Origin: Lepas anatifera | Lineage: Eukaryota; Arthropoda; Thecostraca; Lepadidae | Direction: 5' to 3' | NCBI GenBank assembly: GCA_034440635.1 | Contig: JAOTON010002072.1 | Coordinates: 263,001-327,000, forward strand | Length of the DNA stretch: 64,000 nt | In this document: positions 48,966 through 60,764 of the stretch, one piece after another | Layout: each line of letters begins with the position of its first letter | How positions within the stretch are numbered: the first letter of the stretch is position 1 | Notes under the pieces: generated by a model | Seen by the model: only the letters and a program-made list of their open reading frames with translations | What the model was told of the DNA's origin: nothing | The model's database searches: none | Translations under genes and position numbers: made by a program

Positions 48966-50603
48966 CACGCGCCCACCCGAGGGGGTGGGCTACCGGCCTG
49001 CTCAGGTCTCTACAGGTATTAAAAAAAAAAACAAATCACCTTCGCGCAGCGTCACCGTACTCCATCTACCTCTACCACAACATTTTTTCAACTTCTGGAA
49101 AAGTAATTTAGGTCAACTGGGAAGTAGTAGGCACTGTAAATACTGAAGGCTAGCTGGCAACTGACTGGTGAGGGGGTGACCTGAGGTAGACGGTCGTCGT
49201 TATGCCTTGTGGGACTTTCAACTTTGGTTCCTTGATTAAAACTTCATCGTGGGAGTTGCCCGTTTGGGTGGTGGGGTTGGGGTCTATGACTGGGTGGTGG
49301 GGTTGGTCCCTTGATGACTCTAGTGAGACACCTACTCCTAAAACTGAACTGGGAACAACTAAGACAATATTTATAAAAATAAAAATTGCAGTCATTAAAA
49401 GTGATAGAAAGGGATCCATTGTTTCGGGGTAGACGAGGGCAAATGAACTTATTAATAATGGACCTTTCAGCCTTAAACGAAAGTTTACAAAGATGTTGCG
49501 ACTTTATCCATAATTGGAACAAGTAAAACTTATCATATGAGCACCACTAACTCACACAATTACATCGTTTCCGGAGATGGAAAAATAGTATCGATACAAG
49601 GTGACCCAGTGCAGCACAGCATACGTTTGAGAGGATTCATGCAATGTAAACAAACTTGTCTGAAAGGCTTTCATTCCCAAAAAGTTATTTGAATCTGCTC
49701 ATATATGCGAAAAATGTACTGAAATTGTAACACATACGACTTTGTCACTTGAACAGGTTGCCTCATGATATTTTTACAAGGTGATCATTTCATAGCTGAC
49801 ACGGATCCCAGAATCCCAGATGAATAATGACACGGTGCACTGGGAGTGATGCCGCTAAATAGCCAGTTTTAATCACTACCGGATATGTTACATACAATCG
49901 TTTGGTCGTGTCACCTTTGAGGTTTCTCGAGGTCACAGTATTTCTTACAGGAACTAAGTGGAAACCTAAATTTTGTGGCATAATAGGTGACAGAGGAGAG
50001 CCGTAGAAAGAAATGTTCAGCACGATTGGAACACTCTTGAGCCCAAACGGATTATGTATCTTGTAATATTGCCTAGTCAAATGTCAAAATTAACATGCTT
50101 TGACCAAGAGCCAGGCTTAGGTCTGTATGGTAAAAAGAATATCAATTAAACTGCAGTGGCAAGCCAGACACGACAACGTAAAAATAAAACCCCCATCGCA
50201 ATTCTTGACAATTCTCAATTCTCTCAAGTTATCAAAATTTACCAATTGCCCCATGCATTTCTAATGGAAAGATCATGACCCTGACCCTGCTCCCGGTTAT
50301 CGACATAGAAATCCTGCTACGAAAAATTATCTTGTTCGGCGCCCTTACTATGTAATGTGAATCTAACCAAGATAGGCTAAATTTGATATTATTGATGCAC
50401 CTCCCAAATTTTTTTCGAGGTTAGGCCTCTTGACCTGGTTTGGCGGTCTGACCTGGTATGACCCAGACCTAAAATGTTTCCAGAAGCTGCAAAAATTTCG
50501 AGTTAGAGGTACATGAAGTACGGTGGCGCTGCGCGAAGGTGTTTTTTTACTACCTGTGGAAATCTGAAGAGACCGGTTGCGCACCCCCTTGTGTGGGCGC
50601 GTG
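48966..50603. mobile_element. TTAA element K, at the centre of foldback I
   Basis: 1638 bp between TTAA at 48962-48965 and TTAA at 50604-50607. The tips are CACGCGCCCACCCGAGGGGG and, on the other strand, CACGCGCCCACACAAGGGGG. The interior contains a SINE fragment (49147) and AGGTCA motifs. The arms of I pair with each other right up to the TTAA on both sides, so K sits exactly at the symmetry point. Confidence 0.85.
49147..49390 (+). mobile_element. SINE family S, 3' part, inside element K
   Basis: Lacks the tRNA head. Starts at GGCTAGCTGGCAACTGACTG and keeps the 3' body, including GGGTGGTGGGGTTGGGGTCT and an A/T tail. Confidence 0.8.
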
Positions 50604-50786
50604 TTAATTCTCATATATTTTGACACTTGCACGATGAAAATTTCGTAAAGACAATGTCATATGCTTGTAAGCAACCGATTACAAAAGCAATCGCTTTGTT
50701 TGTGGCGTTAAACATAAGGCTGTACTACCGCAGTGGTGAAAAAACCATCTTCATACCTACCTTGGGTGCTAAAAATTTTGAACTTA

Positions 50787-51381
50787 GGGTAGAGTGGGGT
50801 AACGCGCCCACCTGGGTAAGACGCCTACTCCTATGTCCAGGCTGATGTAAGAACTGTAGCATCCATCTAATATTTTTTTCTGGTAGCGGCCTTTCTGATC
50901 CCGTCCTGGGCATGATTGGATGCGCCCAGTAAACTCCGGCATTTTTCAGCAAACATTTGTTGCTTTTTGCATCTCCGGACATAAAAACAATCTGCCTTAA
51001 AGTTGCGATTGTACTCTATGCCATGTAAATGTGCTGACCCTACCAAATTTGTCAGTGAATTGTCTTACAACGTAAGTATAATGATATTCCTATTTGTTCA
51101 CGTGAAGCAAAAGGTCCAATATACGCTGGGAGTTTTATGACGGCCTTTTAATCCGGGGCTTGGGCGTTTTACCCCGCTATCGGGGTAAAACGCCTTTTTA
51201 CATGGTCTCAAGAAAAAATAGATTTCGCAGACTTTGCATCGTGTGAGAATCCCAAATTTTTTACCTGAGTGTAGAAAAACGATTAAAGAACTTAACAAAG
51301 AAAAAATAAAGTAATTCCGTCCTGACAGGATCGCTACAGACGAATTCTCCCTTAACGTATGCGTCTTACCCCACTCTACCC
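50787..51381. mobile_element. TA-flanked MITE J, in the right arm of I
   Basis: 595 bp with terminal repeats GGGTAGAGTGGGGTAA, flanked by TA (50785-50786 and 51382-51383). The left arm of I shows the uninterrupted sequence, so the TA duplication is exact. TA duplication is typical of the Tc1/mariner superfamily; membership is inferred. Confidence 0.88.
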
Positions 51382-52577
51382 TATAGCAAAAACGATTTTT
51401 TATTATTTTTTCTATCGAAAGATATTTTATGAAGAAAATGTTTGAGGTGTCTAAAAGGGCAATTTCAACTGCCAAAAGGTCAAGCTAGGTCAAAGAAGAA
51501 AAGGTCAAACAAATTAAAAGTCAAAAATTTTCAAATTTTGACATTTTCATTTTCAAAATAAAGTGTAGTTCAAGACGAGTTCAATGATTGCAAAAATTTG
51601 TTAATCATGCAATGCGTTTTGGAGTTATGAAGCATCAAAGATGAGTCTACAATGTGACCTCCCGAAAATGCCTCGGGCTATAACTCGGTCACCGTTGGTC
51701 GGAGGGGGCTAAGATTCTCACAGGCGTGTTTCTGGCCAAAAACTACCCCGGAGACGAAGTTTCAGATTTTTTCTAGATATGGTGGTGTAAAGCCTGGGTC
51801 GATCTGTCCTGGGATGCCCCTGATGTCACATAATGGGTTAACCGAATTCTCTACAATATGTTCCGGTATTTTTTATATCGATTACTTAAGGTCAGGTACC
51901 AGCCATGACCTCTCCATTGGAAATACATGGGAAAAATGGTTTAACTGAATAACTTGGTAATAGATGTGATGGAGCGTTTATTTTGACTTCATTAGATTTG
52001 CCTTGTCTTGCGATTCTAATGATAGGCATTTTACTTAATTTTACATTGAACAGATCTCAGGTCGGGTCAAATCCTTGATTTGACCTAGCAAGGTCATATT
52101 ATATATTATTCGATTCGGCTTGCTGCGAGGACTCCAATGACAAGAATTATTTTACTGTATCCTTACTTGTTCAGATGAAATGGCCAAAAACTTCTTTTAC
52201 ATGTTATCCCTATGATGGCATGTCTTGAGATCTAGTGACCTTAAATATGACCTGACAAGAATGATGCGAATATTTGTGATAGAGAAGTGGATGGGCTACC
52301 CAACGCCCTTTACTGTTTTTGCTATCTCGTGTGGTTCTTAAGATCTTATGGGGCGGGTACCCGCCCGCCCCCCCGTCAAAGCGAAACGAAGTCAGACCTC
52401 GTCAATGCGCATGTTAATAGACTTGAATATCTCTGCACATACTGTTTCATGTTGAATGAGGTAATTTCAAGTCACTGAGAAGGTCTGACCTGGGAAGATC
52501 AAATTTCACTTATGTAGTCAAGTGTCATCCGTGTACATGGGTCTGATGCTAGTAGCATGTCCATACATGTGTTTTAA

Positions 52578-53624
52578 CCCTCGTCCCACCGGGGCCATCG
52601 ATGGCCCCCCAAGGTTTTTTTCGGATAGCAGAAAAACGACGAGACGCAGCACCGCGATTGAGGGCTCTGTCTCTCACCCCATCATTTTCCCCACTATCCC
52701 TGAAATTTTTTAACCCGGGTCACCCAAGGTCAAGTCACCAGGCGAGGTCAACCAAGGTCACCTCACTTCAACTTTTAAGCTCTATAAGGGGTACATTTCT
52801 TAATCGATCAATTTGAAACTTCCTACACTTCATGACCCCTCCAGGGTCTACAAAGTGTATAGCCGGGATTTTTCTATTTCGTGAGCTGAGGTCAGGTCCC
52901 GGCGTGACCTCTCCCATTGAAAAAGCATGGGGAAAAGCTGTCTTATGATCCAAAAGTCACAAAAAACAATTGCAAATGCTCAGCTTGCTCAGAAAAGTGT
53001 TCTTGGACACAATTTCACGGATGTCAGGGGCGATATTTGCCCTATGACCTCTCCGAGGTCATCCAAGGTCACCAGGGGTCAAAAACAGAATTTGGACAAT
53101 AACTTTTGACCTAATCCAGCTAATGCGCTGAATCAAACATCATCGCGTATGTCTCGTCACTGGCGTTCATTTGATATACGGCAAGGTCACTTTCTGACCT
53201 TTTGTGACCTTAGGTCATATCAGGTCGCGTGGTGACTTCTGGAGGTGAAAACACTGGTGGGAGGTCATTACGTTCCACATAGCGGAAAAAGGTCTCACAT
53301 TTTCCTATCAAATGTACTTGACCAGATTGCAATACCTCTAATGGCATAAGAGTTATGCCCAATTTTCTCAAGCATTGTATACTTAAGTGAAAACAGCCTA
53401 TCGTGACCTAACAACGGTGGTCACGATATGCATGGTTTGACCTCTGGAGGTCAAACCATTAACGTGAGCGCTTAAACGTGCGAAGTAATTTTTTACTGAA
53501 TTCACGCGAACTTTTAATACACTTTGCAGATTTGCGCTAACCCCCATATTTCCGGAATTAGAGGGGCCATCAATGCCCCCCCCGATGGGGCGAAGGTGGT
53601 GCTGGACCCCCCGGTGGGGCGCGG
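52578..53624 (-). mobile_element. TTAA element L2, in INTS6 intron 1
   Basis: 1047 bp, a reverse-oriented copy of L1. It is flanked by TTAA (52574-52577) and TTGA (53625-53628). The left end is CCCTCGTCCCACCGGGG and carries the GGCCATCGATGGCC palindrome. Homology to L1 runs the full length, including the AGGTCA-rich core. Confidence 0.88.
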
Positions 53625-54274
53625 TTGAAGATTACAGTGATGAAGATCGTTGAAGGTCGGTGACCGTGTTTAACCTTTAGTGAGGCTGCTGACCTTTGGT
53701 GACATTTTTTCCAACTAACTGCTCTAGGTATTTAGGCTTGTTGACTGACCGCAATAAATCTACTTCCATGATTTTATCAAATCTAAATACCCTAGTCCAT
53801 GACCTTGTTTGACCTCTAAAGGGTGAGGCATCAGAAAATTAAAAAGGTAAGTGCTAGCTACTTTGAATTAGGCCAAAAATTATGTAATTTTCAAATTATA
53901 CGGTCGGACATATTGGCAGGAGTTCGCCAGTCTCACTTGAGGTCACCTCAAGGTCGCTAAAGTTCACTAGCCCATGTTATAAACTTCATAGGTCAAGTAT
54001 CATCAAGTCAAATTCATGAAAGTCTGGATTTGGCTCACTGAGATGCATTGGGGATACGTATTCCACTTCATCTGGCTGATTTCATGTTTTCCAGTGCAAC
54101 GCACATGCTTTCTCTCCGTTGTTACACCTCAGATTTTGACTGCTTATCAGAAATTACACTAGAGCTGCGTCACTGCCATTCCAGTGGACGCTTCAGCAGG
54201 AATCTTGAACTGATCCAGCAATTCTGATGGAAGAGATTGCACTGTTAGGCAGACGCTGCTACTTCGGTGATGTG

Positions 54275-55181
54275 TCCCGCGAGGGGGGCGGGGGTGTGGC
54301 TGAATCGATCCAGCTCATACAAATTCACGAAGAAACTGCTTCAGTCACCTTTTGGCTCAGGCCAATATTAGTGTTATGACAGGTAAAAAAAGGTTGCATG
54401 TTAGGGTAGTGTTTTTGGTCTCTACTGTCTGATGGAGTTGAGTTAGAACCATTTTTAGGCGCCATTCGCTTCCTTTCGTCACAGTGAATTGAATGATGTA
54501 TAATATGACCATGTTTGGTCAAAAGACAAATGACCTGACCTCAGGTCAGTTCAAGGTCACTTTTCAACCAAGTATAGTCAATGTACATATCAATCGACTC
54601 GCAATGGCAATCGAAACGTAATGGTATCAAAATATAAGCTGTATCATCATTTCCTGCAAAGTTATTGACCCAAGTCTGAAAATTGCTTTAATAGCCCCAG
54701 ATGACCTCTCAGAGGTCACAGGTCAAACATTGCAACATGAACCAGGAAAAGGGCCCAAGATACTACCATGTGGCAAATACGAAGGTTTTCTCAGCTGTAT
54801 CTACACAAAAATGGCCCATTTCCTGCTTCCCATGCATTTCCGGTGGAGAGGTCATGGCCCGCACTTGACCCTCGGTCATCGATATGAAAAATGCTGGAAC
54901 ATATGTTGTAGCCCTCGGTGGGTTCATTATGTGGTATAAGTTTCAGTCTGATAGATTCACCCATTTCTACTTATGCCACCTTAAACATTTTTGGAAGTAG
55001 AGTCACTTGACCTGCACTGGTGACCTGACCTGAGATGACCCAACCTTAAAATGCTGGGGAAAGTTGCGGAATTTATCAAGGATAAGGTGAGCCCCGTACG
55101 GCGGCGCTTCGTGTCACCGTTTTGTCGTGGCGCCGGAAAACTCCGAGGGGGTGCTCAAACACCCCCCCACCGGGGCGAGGG
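54275..55181 (+). mobile_element. TTAA element F3, in INTS6 intron 1
   Basis: Colinear with F1. The right end ACCGGGGCGAGGG precedes TTAA (55182-55185). The left end (TCCCGCGAGGGGGGCGGGG) is diverged and lacks a clear TTAA. Confidence 0.72.
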
Positions 55182-55299
55182 TTAAACAACCCCCTGGGAT
55201 TTTACCGACGGTGCTAAGTAAGGGAGCCACAGAGCACCGCATAACTTGACACGTCGTCTAAAAAATTAGATGTAGTTCATTCCCTTGCACGTTACCAGG

Positions 55300-56118
55300 T
55301 CAGGACCAGTGATCTCTCCAGAAATGTTTCTAATGAAACTAGCAGGAATACGTTTAGTATGTTAATCGTCAGTAATATCGCATGGTAACCCCAACAAGTG
55401 CCACAAGTTGTGGTAGCCGGATAGTTGATATCGATTGCCAAGGGCCACGGGCGGGTACGTCTCAATACCTCTCCACTGGGAATACCTGGAGAAAACGGAG
55501 TAGACCAAAAAAACGGAATAGACCGAAAAAGACTCTACCGCCGTAGATACGACTTAGAATAGCTTCTATTTATAAATATCGTACTATCTTGGTAATTCCC
55601 CAGGATCAAGTCATACGTTTTCACCTGTGAACTCTGGGATTACTTAAGCAGGGGTCTTTGACTTAGGAAAAACTTTCATTTTGATACAGTCACGTTTATC
55701 TTGTTATTGCGAGTTGATTGATCTGCATCATGACAATTTCAGATCAAAGAGTGACCTTGACCTGACATTGGATCAGGCCGCTTTTAAATGTTGACATAGT
55801 GTGATATGGTACGCGTTATTCGATTTTATTTAACGGGAGCAATCGAATGATGCCTGATAGCTGGCTTTAACGCAAGCCAACCAGGTGCCAGACGCAGAAA
55901 AGCCTTCGCTAACCTGTCACATTCTTTGCCCTGGCACGTTCGCAATATAGACATGAGGCAAAAAGTGACTAATAAGTGTTGTAATAGTTATCATCGGCCG
56001 TATACCATCGTTCTTAGTTTTTTTCGCTATCCCGCATATGAGCCGAGATCGAGGGAGAGGGGTGTTGGTAAACCACTCACTGGGCCCAAGGTGGATTGGG
56101 GGGCCATCATGGCAGAGG
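55300..56118 (+). mobile_element. Diverged A/F-like TTAA relic
   Basis: Shares with A the blocks GAGTTGATTGAT...TGCAT, GACCTTGACCTGAC and ATTCGATT...CAATCGAATGATGC. Ends near a TTAA at 56119-56122 after GGGGGGCCATCATGGCAGAGG. It is too decayed to set the left tip. Confidence 0.5.
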
Positions 56119-56778
56119 TTAAGTAACGTGTTATAAAGATGTAAAATAAGAAATATAAAAATATGTTTACGTAGACTGTCTACCAGACATCAGAATCAGC
56201 CACAGTTTGATTCAGCTATTATGAGGGATTAGCTACTAAACTGTGGGCGATCCACGATGTTTTTACTGCCCTTGAGCTAGGGCAGAATATAGAATACGAA
56301 ATGATATTTTGAGGGTACCAAGAATATAGTGTACCTGGCAGCATGTACCTCCCATAGTTATTGCCACTTTTTGCCAGTTTTTACCGTTCAAAGCCGTCTG
56401 GTGACAGGAAGTTTCGTTTTATGGCAAAAACCCCGATCCTGTCAAACGCTGTCTGAACTCACGTCGGCGTCCCCTGAATAGTTACTTTCCACCCCACCCC
56501 CAAGATGCTGGTATATTGGCGAGCGTGCGGTATGCCCTCCTCCCACCAGATTTAAAAAAATATTGTCCCGCGGCCCGAGTGGTGCCCCTGACAAAGCCCT
56601 CCCCACGCTTTCAAGTCCTTGATCCCCTTATTCCGGGTTTCGTGGAATGGGTTGGCGTTACTCGTCGGGGGGGGGAGGGTGTAAATGCATCTTCTTCCCT
56701 TGGAATCCGATTGGATTACGGGATGGTTATTGGTGGATGCGGGTATGGGGAAGAAAAAGGACGGCGCCTCCCCCTCCT

Positions 56779-57000
56779 GATCGATTATTGGCGCACATGC
56801 AGACCAGTTTATATGGGCACATGTCTCCCCTCCGCATCGATTATTGGCTCACATGCAGACCAGTTTATATGGGCACATGTCCCCCTCCCCATCGACTATT
56901 GGCGCACATGCAGACTAGTTGGTGTGGGCACATGTCCCCTCCCCCCATCGATTATCAGCACACATGCAGATGCGGTTGATATGGGCACCTGTCTGTACCA
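56779..57000. repeat. 56-bp minisatellite, about four units
   Basis: Unit TCGATTATTGGCGCACATGC then AGACCAGTTTATATGGGCAC and ATGTCTCCCC. The last unit is diverged. It sits in INTS6 intron 1. Confidence 0.9.
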
Positions 57001-57159
57001 ATCAGAGCTGTAAATACTAAAAAGAAAGAGAATCATTCGATTCGTATTGAGGAGAGAATTGCAATGGTGCATCAACTATTGCTGTATCTTGCTTGGTTTG
57101 GAAGTTATTAGCGAAAAAGGAAACGCCCTTATGCATGGGTGGCTATGGACATTCCCAAG

Positions 57160-57522
57160 AACAATCCCAATGTTCAGTGACCTGCAGCTCCCTTGGCTTT
57201 GACCTGACACGAAAATAATTGCCAGGTTAATGAAAGATCAACTCGAAGCTTTCGAATGGTGTTAAAAAATGTTTCTAGCTATCTTAGTTTTTTAGATATA
57301 TCAGGTTTTCTTAGTACATCTCATATGAGCGATTATGACCTTTGGTGACCTTGATATTGACCTGGCGAAAAAAATGACAAGTATTTCCGATATCGTGTTT
57401 GAAGAGCTTTTTGATTCCCGTTTTGCGCTTTTTCTAGCTCTCTTAGTTTTTGGGATCGTGGGGGGGTCGTTTTTTACACCCACCAAGGCGAAGGTGGCTC
57501 GTACCCGCCACCGGGGCAAGGG
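57160..57522 (+). mobile_element. TTAA family H copy 1
   Basis: The right end CACCGGGGCAAGGG abuts TTAA (57523-57526). It aligns with 29600-29937 over phrases such as TTTCTAGCTNTCTTAGTT and TTGATATTGACCTGGCGAAA. The left tip is not resolved. Confidence 0.6.
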
Positions 57523-57721
57523 TTAATAGTCGCCGCTGAAAATTTCCCCGCCCCTCCCCTAATCAAATGCCCCACCTCCCGATCGGAAATCCTGGATGAT
57601 TCAGCTCCGTCTGGTTCCACCACACCGTAAAAACGAGGCGCTCTTCTGCTCTGTACAGTACTCTCTTCATCGTCTTCCGCCAATACCCTGGATGCGCTCA
57701 TGGCCCTGGTGGGTTTTTGGC

Positions 57722-57768
57722 CCTGAGTCGGTGTGCTGGCCCTGGTGGGTCCAGCACACCGACTCAGG
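57722..57768. repeat. Perfect 18-bp-arm hairpin
   Basis: CCTGAGTCGGTGTGCTGG (57722-57739) and its exact complement (57751-57768) flank an 11-base loop. It is in INTS6 intron 1, between H1 and E1. Confidence 0.92.
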
Positions 57769-57941
57769 AACTCAGTGGAGCTGAGATTTCGGTAGCCGTG
57801 TGTGGAGGATGAGCCCTGCAGCTGCTGGATGCGCCTCTGGTAGCAGTGCCGCTGTGCTACCGATCTGGTGCCCTGCTGAAGCGTCTCTAACCTGATTCCC
57901 CTTCTGTCGGTTATCCTCTTCACGTCTCAAAAACTCAACCG

Positions 57942-58350
57942 TATGTGGCACCTTCATAACGTGATTTTAACTGAGATAGCCAAGCTGTAAAGCAAGTCGG
58001 AAAACCCGGTTCTCAATATATCATTTGTCTTGGAACTCGAGATTTCCATAGAAAAAAGCTAAAACCTACCTGCAATGTACCCCTCATGTACCCGTAGCAG
58101 CAGGCCACAGTTGTCATGGCTGTTGGTGTGACGACATATGCTGACGTCACAGTGAGTATCAGCCAATCGAAGCCCTTGGAGCGTTTCAAGTATGGTAGTG
58201 GTTGCCAGATCATGACATCATCCACAGTCAGATATTTATTTCTTTTCCTAGAGGAGTATTTTAAAAATACAAATATTGAGCTTATTGCACGTTTTTCAGA
58301 GAAATTATTAATGGTTTAATTATTTTCGGCTAAAAGTGATTACACTAAAT
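57942..58350. mobile_element. MITE E1 (right tip missing)
   Basis: Colinear with E2 from the tip ATGTGGCACCTTCATAACG to about 58350, where the inverted tip is absent. It carries TGACGTCA followed by a CCAAT box (58141-58166). Confidence 0.78.
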
Positions 58351-58767
58351 TCTATGACCTTTATTAAAACCATGGACGTTAAACTGAGATATGTGTCTGA
58401 AGTGTTTGCATGTGACAACAAGGCATATGGATTTCAACCTTGCCGGCAGTGCTGTTTGTCCTCCTCCAGTTATGCCCTCTCAAATATCTACCACTAATTA
58501 AGCGTCCAGGAAACAACACTCTGAGTAGCCTTTCTTTTGTGTTTTTGTATCATTCTGGACGAACAGAATGTAGATACCCTTCAAACTTTTCGTATAATTC
58601 TAACTAAAGTAAGATGATGTCTGTGCTCACTTTCCATGCAGTCACTGCGATTTCTGATCGGTGCACTGAAGCCCTGTACTCTGCAAACCGAACTAAGGGG
58701 ATGGAAGCTCAGCCAAGGGTCTCGCAATGGGACGATATGTACTGACAATAATCGTGCGCTGTTTCAG

Positions 58768-58845
58768 ATCAGGCAACGGTCTTTGGAGAGCAAGGGAGAC
58801 AGATATATGCTGTTGACCTTTGAAGATCACCCTCATCACATAAAG
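58768..58845 (+). CDS. INTS6: INTS6 coding exon 2
   Basis: This exon encodes 26 residues from IRQRSLESKGDRYMLLTF to ...HHIK. It is the second part of the INTS6 VWA domain, where homologues carry a conserved GDRYML-TFE segment. It is bounded by acceptor GTTTCAG and donor AAG|GTAAAT, both phase 0, so it joins exon 1 (…ETFVK) and exon 3 (AGWKEN…) without a gap. The RQRS-ES-GDRYMLLTF wording resembles insect and crustacean proteins more than the vertebrate form, from memory of the family. An open frame extends upstream of the acceptor, but it has no homology and is intron sequence. The 12.8-kb intron before it is filled with nested transposons. Confidence 0.93.
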
Positions 58846-60186
58846 GTAAATAACGGACTATTCATGAAAATGCGGAACACTGTTCAGTTTCTCTAAATCG
58901 TTTTCTGTTCCACCTTCTATCACGTCGAATTACACATGTATTGTCTTGTTCCTCCTTGAATTTGGTTTGAATTTACCAGGCAAAGATAACCTTGCAGGTT
59001 TGCTTACATTCATAAGATATATTCTGTGTCTTGTGAATGTCTTTTATGTTATTTTCTACATTCAATTATTTTGTGTCCCTTGGATACAGTTTTCGGAGAA
59101 TCACAGAATTATCCAAACATTGCACAAATCTAGTGACTAGATTTGATGAGAAGCATTCGCGAAAGATACAAAATCAAAGGGGACTGGTCTCAAAAGTGAC
59201 CATTTCTGTGCTCTTTGATGTGGTGTGACCCATACTGCGTTTTCGCCCGTTGTTTTCGAGGCAAACTGACGTTGTGCTCTGTTTTATTCGTGGTGGGACA
59301 ATATGACGTTGCGCCTACTTTTTGCGTCGTAATTCGCTCGAGATGAAAATGGCGATCGCCCCGAGACTGGAGACCTCAGCGTCTGGTGCTGAGTGGCAGG
59401 TAAAAACTCCACCTGGATACCAACTAGCTGCTTATTGTGGCGTGTATCGCAGCACACAGATGTCGCAAACTGTACCCAACTCGGCAGTGGTAGAGCCAAC
59501 GGGGAAACTGATCGATAGGTGGCGCACAGATGTTCTAGACGCTCTCGGTGAACGCTTATAGCCCCTTTCCCCCTCGGCTCCCACACTTACAAGAACGAGC
59601 CCGTTGCCGATATAATTGTTATGAAAACTCTGAAATGCTGCAGATTGTATCCTTCCGTAAAAAGAACTGTAGAAACAGCGTTTTGCTGCGCGGGGTCACT
59701 GAAGAGAAGTCAATGTTGAGTTGGCACAGCAGATACATAGTCAGGACATATGCCACAGCGGGGGCCTCTTAGCAGGGCGCTTTGTCCTCCAGGCTTACCC
59801 CGCGCATAGCTGCCAAAAAGGATTAGCAAGTAAAATACCGTGCCCCATGTAGCAACAAGTGTTAAAGGAAGGACCACGAACCGGTTTAAGAAAAAGAATT
59901 AGGTATTTCCGACGCACCAACGGCTGAGTTCATGTGATACTGCAATCCCAAAACCTTTTGGAGGGATAAATTGGGGATCAGTATTTGTTCAGTATTTCTT
60001 CCGGAGGTTGGAATCCGGTCAGCGTTGTGGAGGCTAATCGCGCTGAAATCAGAGGGGGAAGATGAGAGGAGTCTTCTCAACTCCAGATGCCAGATTAGAG
60101 GCCGTTATGCTTACTGCGTCGTCAACGGCTTCTGACGCACGGCCATACGTGTATCGCAGAAGAGGCCCGCTGGGATGTAGTGATTA

Positions 60187-60623
60187 GAGGGAATGTGGCA
60201 CCTTTATAACGTGATTTTAACCAAGTTGTTGAGCATGCCGGAAAACCCGGTACTTAATATATAATTTGTGTTAAAACTCAAAATTTTTGTAGAGCAAAGC
60301 TAAAAACCTGCTTGAAACGTACCCAAAATGTACCCAAGCGGCTGGCCACAGTTGTCAGCTGTTGGCGTGACGACATGTTGACGTCACGGTGAGTAGTCAG
60401 CCTATTGGAGCCCTTGAAGCCTATTGAATATGGTAGTGGTTGCCATGTCATGACATCTCCCACAGACAGGTTTATTTCTTACCCTAGAGGAGCATTTTAG
60501 AACTCAAGATATTGAGCTTATTGTACATCTTTCAAAGAAATGATGAACGTTTTCATGGTTTTAGGCTAAAAATACCCATAATCATACCAAATTCCGGGAT
60601 TCGACCAAGGTGCCACATTCCCT
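60187..60623. mobile_element. MITE E2, full length
   Basis: 437 bp with terminal repeats AGGGAATGTGGCACCTT, flanked by TTA (60184-60186 and 60624-60626). A 3-bp TTA duplication suits the PIF/Harbinger group; this is inferred. The interior has TGACGTCA and a degenerate CCAAT-like box as in E1. Confidence 0.85.
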
Positions 60624-60764
60624 TTAAGCAGTTCGTTTCCTGCCCGGCCCACCCGGGTTCAAGGCGAGGGAACCTCAGATTTGCTCGATTTTTTTGTTAT
60701 GAGGGCTATTTTAGGCCAGAAGCTCGATTCTGGGAAAATTAGACCCCTACTTCTTTACAGCTCT

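Larger units (their letters stand above)
48268..51820. mobile_element. Foldback element I with long inverted arms, nested in B5
   Basis: 3553 bp flanked by TGAT (48264-48267 and 51821-51824). The tips are GGGGCATTCCAGGACA and its near-perfect complement. The arms are inverted repeats of roughly 0.6-0.7 kb (about 48370-48961 and 50608-51820). The right arm is lengthened by J, and the centre is occupied by K. Family B gives the empty site. No transposase was seen, and the superfamily is unknown. Confidence 0.85.
48031..52413 (-). mobile_element. TTAA element B5, in INTS6 intron 1, split by foldback I
   Basis: Reverse-oriented B copy between TTAA at 48027-48030 and TTAA at 52414-52417. Subtracting insert I and its 4-bp duplication leaves about 826 bp, matching B3 and B4. 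The left end is CACTCGCATTGACC. Confidence 0.88.
45956..58767 (+). other. INTS6 intron 1 (12.8 kb, transposon-packed)
   Basis: The intron runs from donor GTGAGT to acceptor TTTCAG. Up to about 47360 it is AT-rich with no recognisable repeat except a short 11-bp tandem (46985-47065). It then holds a SINE (47360), B5 with nested I, J, K and another SINE (48031-52413), L2 (52578-53624), F3 (about 54275-55181), an A-like relic ending at a TTAA (56119), a 56-bp minisatellite, an H copy, a perfect hairpin and MITE E1. No additional coding exon is needed, because exons 1 and 2 join in phase and match homologues. Confidence 0.9.

Noticed and set aside
56516..57013. 165-codon + strand ORF
   Set aside because: Half of it is the 56-bp minisatellite, whose period is not a multiple of three; no homology.
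57474..57923. 149-codon minus-strand ORF
   Set aside because: Spans the end of H1 and a perfect hairpin; no family motifs; it lies antisense in INTS6 intron 1.
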